Source: Spirochaetaceae bacterium
Lineage (GTDB): Bacteria > Spirochaetota > Spirochaetia > SZUA-6 > Fen-1364
Assembly (NCBI GenBank): GCA_003141795.1
Contig: PLNO01000214.1
Coordinates: 1 to 16,824 of the forward strand
Direction: 5' to 3'
DNA: 16,824 nt
Of the stretch, positions 13,806 through 16,824 are shown one piece after another; within the stretch, counting starts at the first letter, position 1; each line of letters opens with the position of its first letter. The notes beneath the pieces were generated by a model. It was not told the origin of the DNA and made no database searches. It worked only from the letters and a program-made list of their open reading frames with translations. Position numbers and translations under genes: made by a program.

Positions 13806-15254
13806 ATGGAACTGGACACGGAGGCGTGCTACCGCATCATCCAGGCACGGGACGCGCGATTCGACGGGGCCTTTTTCACGGCAGTGACCACCACGCGCAT
13901 CTACTGCCGGCCCATCTGCCCCGCGCGGACTCCGCACAGGAAAAACGTGAAGTTCTACCGGTACGCGGCCTCTGCCGAGGCTGACGGGTTCCGTCCCTGC
14001 AAGAGATGCCGGCCGGAAACGGCGCCGGGAACGCCGGCGTGGAACGGTACATCGACAACGGTGAGCCACGCCCTGAGGCTCATAGCGAACGGATTTCTCG
14101 ACGACCATCGGCTCGAGGAGCTTGCAACGCTGCTCGGCATGGGCGAAAGGCATTTGCGAAGGCTGTTCATCGAGCACCTCGGCGTCGGGCCGAGCGCGAT
14201 CGCTCAATCGCGCAGGGTGCATTTCGCTGCCCGCCTCGTTCGCGAAACCGACCTCCCCGTGTCCCGCGTGGCCCTCAGCGCGGGGTTCGGGAGCATCCGA
14301 CAGTTCAATGACGCCTTTCGCAGGGCATTCGACGGCCCACCGAGCTCGATGCGAGGGCATCGATCGAATGGCACGCCTCGAACTTTCACGCTGACGCTCG
14401 CCTACCGTCCGCCCATGCAGTGGGAGCACATGCTCGATTTCTTCCGGAAACGAGCCGTGCGCGGTGTCGAGGAGGTGACTGACCGCAGCTATCGCCGTTC
14501 GATCTCTCTCCGTGGTTCCACGGGAGTGCTCGATGTGGCTCCCTCGAAGTCGGCGAACTCCGTCGACGTCACGATCGAAGGGATCGACGCGACCGCTCTC
14601 GGCGAGGTCGTGCGGCGCGTTCGAAGGATGTTCGACCTCGATGCGGACCCGGACTCGATTGCGCGCCACTTGAGCTGCGATCCGCTGCTTGCGCCGATCG
14701 TCGCCGCGGCGCCCGGCATGAGGATACCCTCGACGTGGGACCCTTTCGAAGCGGTCGTTCGCGCCGTGCTCGGGCAGCAGATCAGCGTTGCCGGGGCAAT
14801 CACCATCGCGGGGCGGCTGGCTGATAGCCATGGCCGCCGCATTGCCGCACAGGGGACGATCTCGAGGGTGTTCCCCGGGCCTTCGGATCTCGCGAACGCC
14901 GACCTCTCCTCGCTCGGCGTTCCCGCTTCCCGTGCGAAAACGCTCGTTTCCGTTGCCCGTGCGGCGCTTGGCGGCGACGTGAAGCTCGACGGGTCCCAGA
15001 CGCTCGAACAGGTCAGCTCCGCGCTCGAGGCGGTTCCCGGTATCGGACCCTGGACCGTGCAGTACGTCGCTCTCCGAGGGCTCGGAGAGCCCGACGTTTT
15101 CCCTGAAACCGATCTCGTGATCCGAAAAGCGCTCGACTCCCTCGGTTATCCCCGTGGAAAGGACGAGAGGAAAGAAGCGATTTCCCGGTTGTCACCGTGG
15201 CGCGGATACGCGACGCTGTATTTTTGGAGCGCAATGTTCCGAGGAGGCGCGTGA
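13806..15254 (+). CDS. alkA: AdaA-AlkA fusion: methyl-sensing regulator plus 3-methyladenine-DNA glycosylase II
   Basis: 482 aa with three modules. Residues 1-75 are the Ada metal-binding/methyl-acceptor domain, with cysteines C34 and C38 (YCRPIC) and C65 and C68 (CKRC) forming the zinc site; in E. coli Ada the first of these accepts methyl from phosphotriesters and becomes the activating switch. Residues 85-180 are an AraC-type HTH (LEELATLLGMGERHLRRLF, then SRVALSAGFGSIRQFNDAFR). Residues 195-482 are AlkA: an N-terminal TBP-like domain starting LAYRPPMQWEHML, then FEAVVRAVLGQQISV, the helix-hairpin-helix VPGIGPWTVQYVALRG and catalytic D436 in PETDLVIRKAL. This removes alkylated bases. The same fusion occurs in mycobacteria. 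It overlaps ogt by one base (TGATG), forming an alkylation-response operon. Start chosen from the N-terminal family boundary and the -10 six nt upstream. Confidence 0.95.
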   Translation: MELDTEACYRIIQARDARFDGAFFTAVTTTRIYCRPICPARTPHRKNVKFYRYAASAEADGFRPCKRCRPETAPGTPAWNGTSTTVSHALRLIANGFLDDHRLEELATLLGMGERHLRRLFIEHLGVGPSAIAQSRRVHFAARLVRETDLPVSRVALSAGFGSIRQFNDAFRRAFDGPPSSMRGHRSNGTPRTFTLTLAYRPPMQWEHMLDFFRKRAVRGVEEVTDRSYRRSISLRGSTGVLDVAPSKSANSVDVTIEGIDATALGEVVRRVRRMFDLDADPDSIARHLSCDPLLAPIVAAAPGMRIPSTWDPFEAVVRAVLGQQISVAGAITIAGRLADSHGRRIAAQGTISRVFPGPSDLANADLSSLGVPASRAKTLVSVARAALGGDVKLDGSQTLEQVSSALEAVPGIGPWTVQYVALRGLGEPDVFPETDLVIRKALDSLGYPRGKDERKEAISRLSPWRGYATLYFWSAMFRGGA

Positions 15255-15778
15255 TGATTGAAGCTCGTGGCAGGGCACCGACGGCCGAATCAGAGAAGCT
15301 CTCCTACACGCTCATGGACGGCCCTGTCGGGACATTGCTTCTTGCAGGGGACGATCGGGGTCTGTGGGTCCTGAGCTTCGTCAATGGAAGAGGTCCGAGC
15401 AGACCGGGTGAAGCCTGGCGCGAATCGCGCGAGCTTCTTGACGAGGCGGTCCGCCAGCTCGAGGCGTACTTCAACTGTGAATTGCGCACGTTCGAGCTCC
15501 TTCTGCACCCCGTCGGGACTGACTTCCAGCTCAGCGTATGGAACGCGCTGCCGTCGATCCCCTACGGCACGACTCTCTCCTACGGCGAGCTCGCGCTGCG
15601 CATCGGCAAGCCGGCGGCAGTCCGCGCGGTCGGCGCCGCGAACGGAGCGAATCCGCTGGCCATCATCCTTCCATGCCACCGCGTGGTCGGGTCCACGGGA
15701 AAGCTCGTCGGCTATGGGGGAGGTCTGCCGAACAAGACGAGACTGCTCGCCCTGGAGAGGGGTGATCTTTTCCCCTGA
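15254..15778 (+). CDS. ogt: Methylated-DNA-[protein]-cysteine S-methyltransferase (O6-alkylguanine-DNA alkyltransferase)
   Basis: 174 aa, a suicide repair protein that transfers alkyl groups from O6-guanine to its own cysteine. The active site LPCHRVVG places C141 as acceptor. Other family landmarks are FQLSVWNALPSIPYGTTLSY (91-110), AVRAVGAANGANP (122-134, with the arginine finger) and GYGGGLPNKTRLLALE (153-168). The ATG at 15254 lies within the adaA-alkA stop (TGATG) and has GAGGAGG seven nt upstream, giving tight translational coupling. Together the two genes supply the N-terminal and C-terminal activities of E. coli Ada as separate proteins, with AlkA fused to the sensor. Confidence 0.95.
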   Translation: MIEARGRAPTAESEKLSYTLMDGPVGTLLLAGDDRGLWVLSFVNGRGPSRPGEAWRESRELLDEAVRQLEAYFNCELRTFELLLHPVGTDFQLSVWNALPSIPYGTTLSYGELALRIGKPAAVRAVGAANGANPLAIILPCHRVVGSTGKLVGYGGGLPNKTRLLALERGDLFP

Positions 15779-15835
15779 ACGCATAGTCGCCGACGGCCCG
15801 GTTGACGGCGTGGGCCGGGATGAGCGGCCACAGTA

Positions 15836-15864
15836 TTGCCAAGCCCTCGCAATGTTCTTATAGT
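15836..15864 (+). promoter_or_regulatory. Promoter of the homospermidine synthase gene
   Basis: TTGCCA (15836-15841), 17 nt, TATAGT (15859-15864). Transcription should begin near 15871, giving a leader of about 54 nt before the hss start, occupied by a 16-codon ORF. Confidence 0.6.
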
Positions 15865-15877
15865 GCCACCGAGAAAG

Positions 15878-15928
15878 ATGAAGGCACGGATGAGTCACTG
15901 CATCGCGGGGATGGGCCGCGCATCATGA
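15878..15928 (+). CDS. Possible 16-codon leader ORF upstream of hss
   Basis: Encodes MKARMSHCIAGMGRAS and stops at TGA 15926-15928, overlapping the hss ATG as ATGA. It begins about 7 nt from the predicted transcript start, with GAGAAAG immediately before the ATG, which is too close for a standard Shine-Dalgarno. It may couple translation of hss or be a chance ORF. Confidence 0.3.
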   Translation: MKARMSHCIAGMGRAS

Positions 15929-16824
15929 CACATTTCCCGAACAAGGTCCTTTTCCTCGGCTGCGGTGCCGTCGCGGAATGCACGTTGCCCGTGCTGTTTC
16001 GTCACATCGATGCCGACCCTAAGAACCTGACGATACTCGATTTCGAGGACCGGGCCCCCCTGTTGCAGGAATGGATCGGCAAGGGAGCGAAATTCGTCCG
16101 CAGCCGCGTCACCAAGGACAACCTCGGTGCGCTCCTCGGGACATACGTCTCCCGAGGGGACCTGATCGTAGACCTCGCATGGAACATCGATGCCGGAGAC
16201 ATCCTCCAGTGGTGTCACGACCACGGCGTTCTATACGTGAATACCTCTACCGAGGTGTGGGACCCCTACGCGCTCGTCGGCCGCGTGCATCCATCCGAGA
16301 AGACGCTGTACCAGCGCTACATGAACCTCCGCGAAAGGATCCACTCCTGGAAGGAGCCGGGTCCTACAGCCGTCATCGAGCACGGCGCGAACCCCGGCCT
16401 GATCTCCCATTTCACGAAGCAAGGCCTTATCGACATCGCGACGGCGGCTCTTTCTGAGAAAAAAGTGAGCGGAAAGGCTGCCGAGGCGGTCACCGAGCAC
16501 TTGCGGACTCATAGTTTCAACCTGCTGGCGCGGGACCTCGGCGTGAAGGTCATCCATTGCAGTGAACGGGATACGCAGGTCACGAACCTGCCCAAGGCCG
16601 TGGACGAGTTCGTGAATACGTGGAGCATCGAGGGTTTCCACGAGGAAGGCACCACGACGGCCGAAATGGGATGGGGCACGCACGAAAAGTGGCTCCCCCC
16701 GCTCTCCTATGCTCACTCCGCAGGGCCGTGCAACCAGATATGCCTCGCCCGCATGGGCATGAACACGTGGGTGCGTTCATGGGTGCCGTCGGGCCCCATT
16801 CACGGCATGGTGATCCGCCACGGG
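15925..16824 (+). CDS. hss: Homospermidine synthase (saccharopine-dehydrogenase-like), 3' end cut by window
   Basis: 300 codons are visible of a protein usually about 470-480 aa. The enzyme makes sym-homospermidine from putrescine (or putrescine plus spermidine) by an NAD-dependent aminobutyl transfer, in the cytoplasm. The N-terminus is a Rossmann nucleotide fold (VLFLGCGAVAECTLPVLFRH, Gly-rich loop at residues 12-14). LIVDLAWNIDAGDILQWC, YVNTSTEVWDPY, EHGANPGLISHFTKQGL and FHEEGTTTAEMGWGTHEKWL follow in the order seen in bacterial Hss. The N-terminus agrees with the start at 15925, and no in-frame ATG lies upstream. A conventional ribosome-binding site is weak (GGG 9 nt upstream), which makes coupling to the short upstream ORF plausible. 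A generic saccharopine dehydrogenase is less likely given the GWGTHEKW motif. Confidence 0.9.
   Translation, partial: MTHFPNKVLFLGCGAVAECTLPVLFRHIDADPKNLTILDFEDRAPLLQEWIGKGAKFVRSRVTKDNLGALLGTYVSRGDLIVDLAWNIDAGDILQWCHDHGVLYVNTSTEVWDPYALVGRVHPSEKTLYQRYMNLRERIHSWKEPGPTAVIEHGANPGLISHFTKQGLIDIATAALSEKKVSGKAAEAVTEHLRTHSFNLLARDLGVKVIHCSERDTQVTNLPKAVDEFVNTWSIEGFHEEGTTTAEMGWGTHEKWLPPLSYAHSAGPCNQICLARMGMNTWVRSWVPSGPIHGMVIRHG

Noticed and set aside
13671..14831. 386-codon minus-strand ORF opposite adaA-alkA
   Set aside because: It is a mirror of a strongly supported three-domain protein and shows no domain of its own.
15794..15817. Inverted repeat CGGCCC...GGGCCG after ogt as a terminator
   Set aside because: The 6-bp arms enclose a 12-nt loop and no T-run follows, so it does not meet the intrinsic-terminator pattern; it may be a Rho-related or chance structure.
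1..16824. Genomic island, prophage or defence system
   Set aside because: No integrase, transposase, tRNA boundary, repeats or known defence domains were seen; the excisionase-type HTH at the left end is fused to EIIA and is not a phage gene. Base composition looks even.

Overview
The window is a 16.8 kb piece of a GC-rich bacterial chromosome carrying 16 well-supported protein genes (two cut by the window edges), one weaker small membrane ORF and one short upstream ORF. I see no tRNA, rRNA, CRISPR array, insertion sequence, integrase or other sign of a mobile island. Exported proteins with cleavable signal peptides, a chemoreceptor and GC-rich third codon positions suggest a Gram-negative-like, motile, free-living organism. 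A spirochaete-type or other deep-branching lineage would fit (HAMP-less multi-TM chemoreceptor, SYLF protein, excisionase-type HTH fused to EIIA), but this is a weak inference.

Left end, minus strand (1-3220): an excisionase-type HTH fused to a PTS EIIA(Ntr-like) domain, cut just before its expected catalytic histidine. It has its own promoter overlapped by two 8-bp direct repeats. Upstream on the same strand lies a divergent SecA-family ATPase with an unusual hydrophobic C-terminal segment, preceded by a possible 57-aa membrane peptide behind a good sigma70-type promoter.

Plus strand (3222-6725): two overlapping sugar-type ABC permeases (MalF/MalG-like, with no binding protein or ATPase in view), a Cof-type HAD phosphatase with its own promoter, and a secreted SYLF-domain protein with a palindrome in its promoter spacer.

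Middle (6715-11361): a SMUG1-type uracil-DNA glycosylase (minus) divergent from an EamA transporter (plus), which is translationally coupled to a DUF6390-like protein. Then, on the minus strand, come a small exported protein of unknown function and a six-TM chemoreceptor.

Right part (11450-16824): a MarR regulator with a MATE efflux pump and a palindromic operator; an ArsC/Spx-fold protein that has lost its catalytic cysteine; a divergent AdaA-AlkA fusion coupled to an Ogt methyltransferase (an adaptive-response alkylation-repair operon of the type known from mycobacteria); and homospermidine synthase, cut by the window end and preceded by a 16-codon ORF that overlaps its start.

The window-wide pattern I find most interesting is in promoter architecture. 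Four genes (uracil-DNA glycosylase, EamA, ArsC-like, AdaA-AlkA) have a -10-like hexamer ending exactly 6 nt before the start codon, which predicts leaderless mRNAs; a fifth (HAD) is nearly leaderless. Several -35 elements read TTGCC rather than TTGAC. Three DNA-repair proteins (SMUG1-like, AdaA-AlkA, Ogt) lie within 9 kb, two of their genes with predicted leaderless starts.
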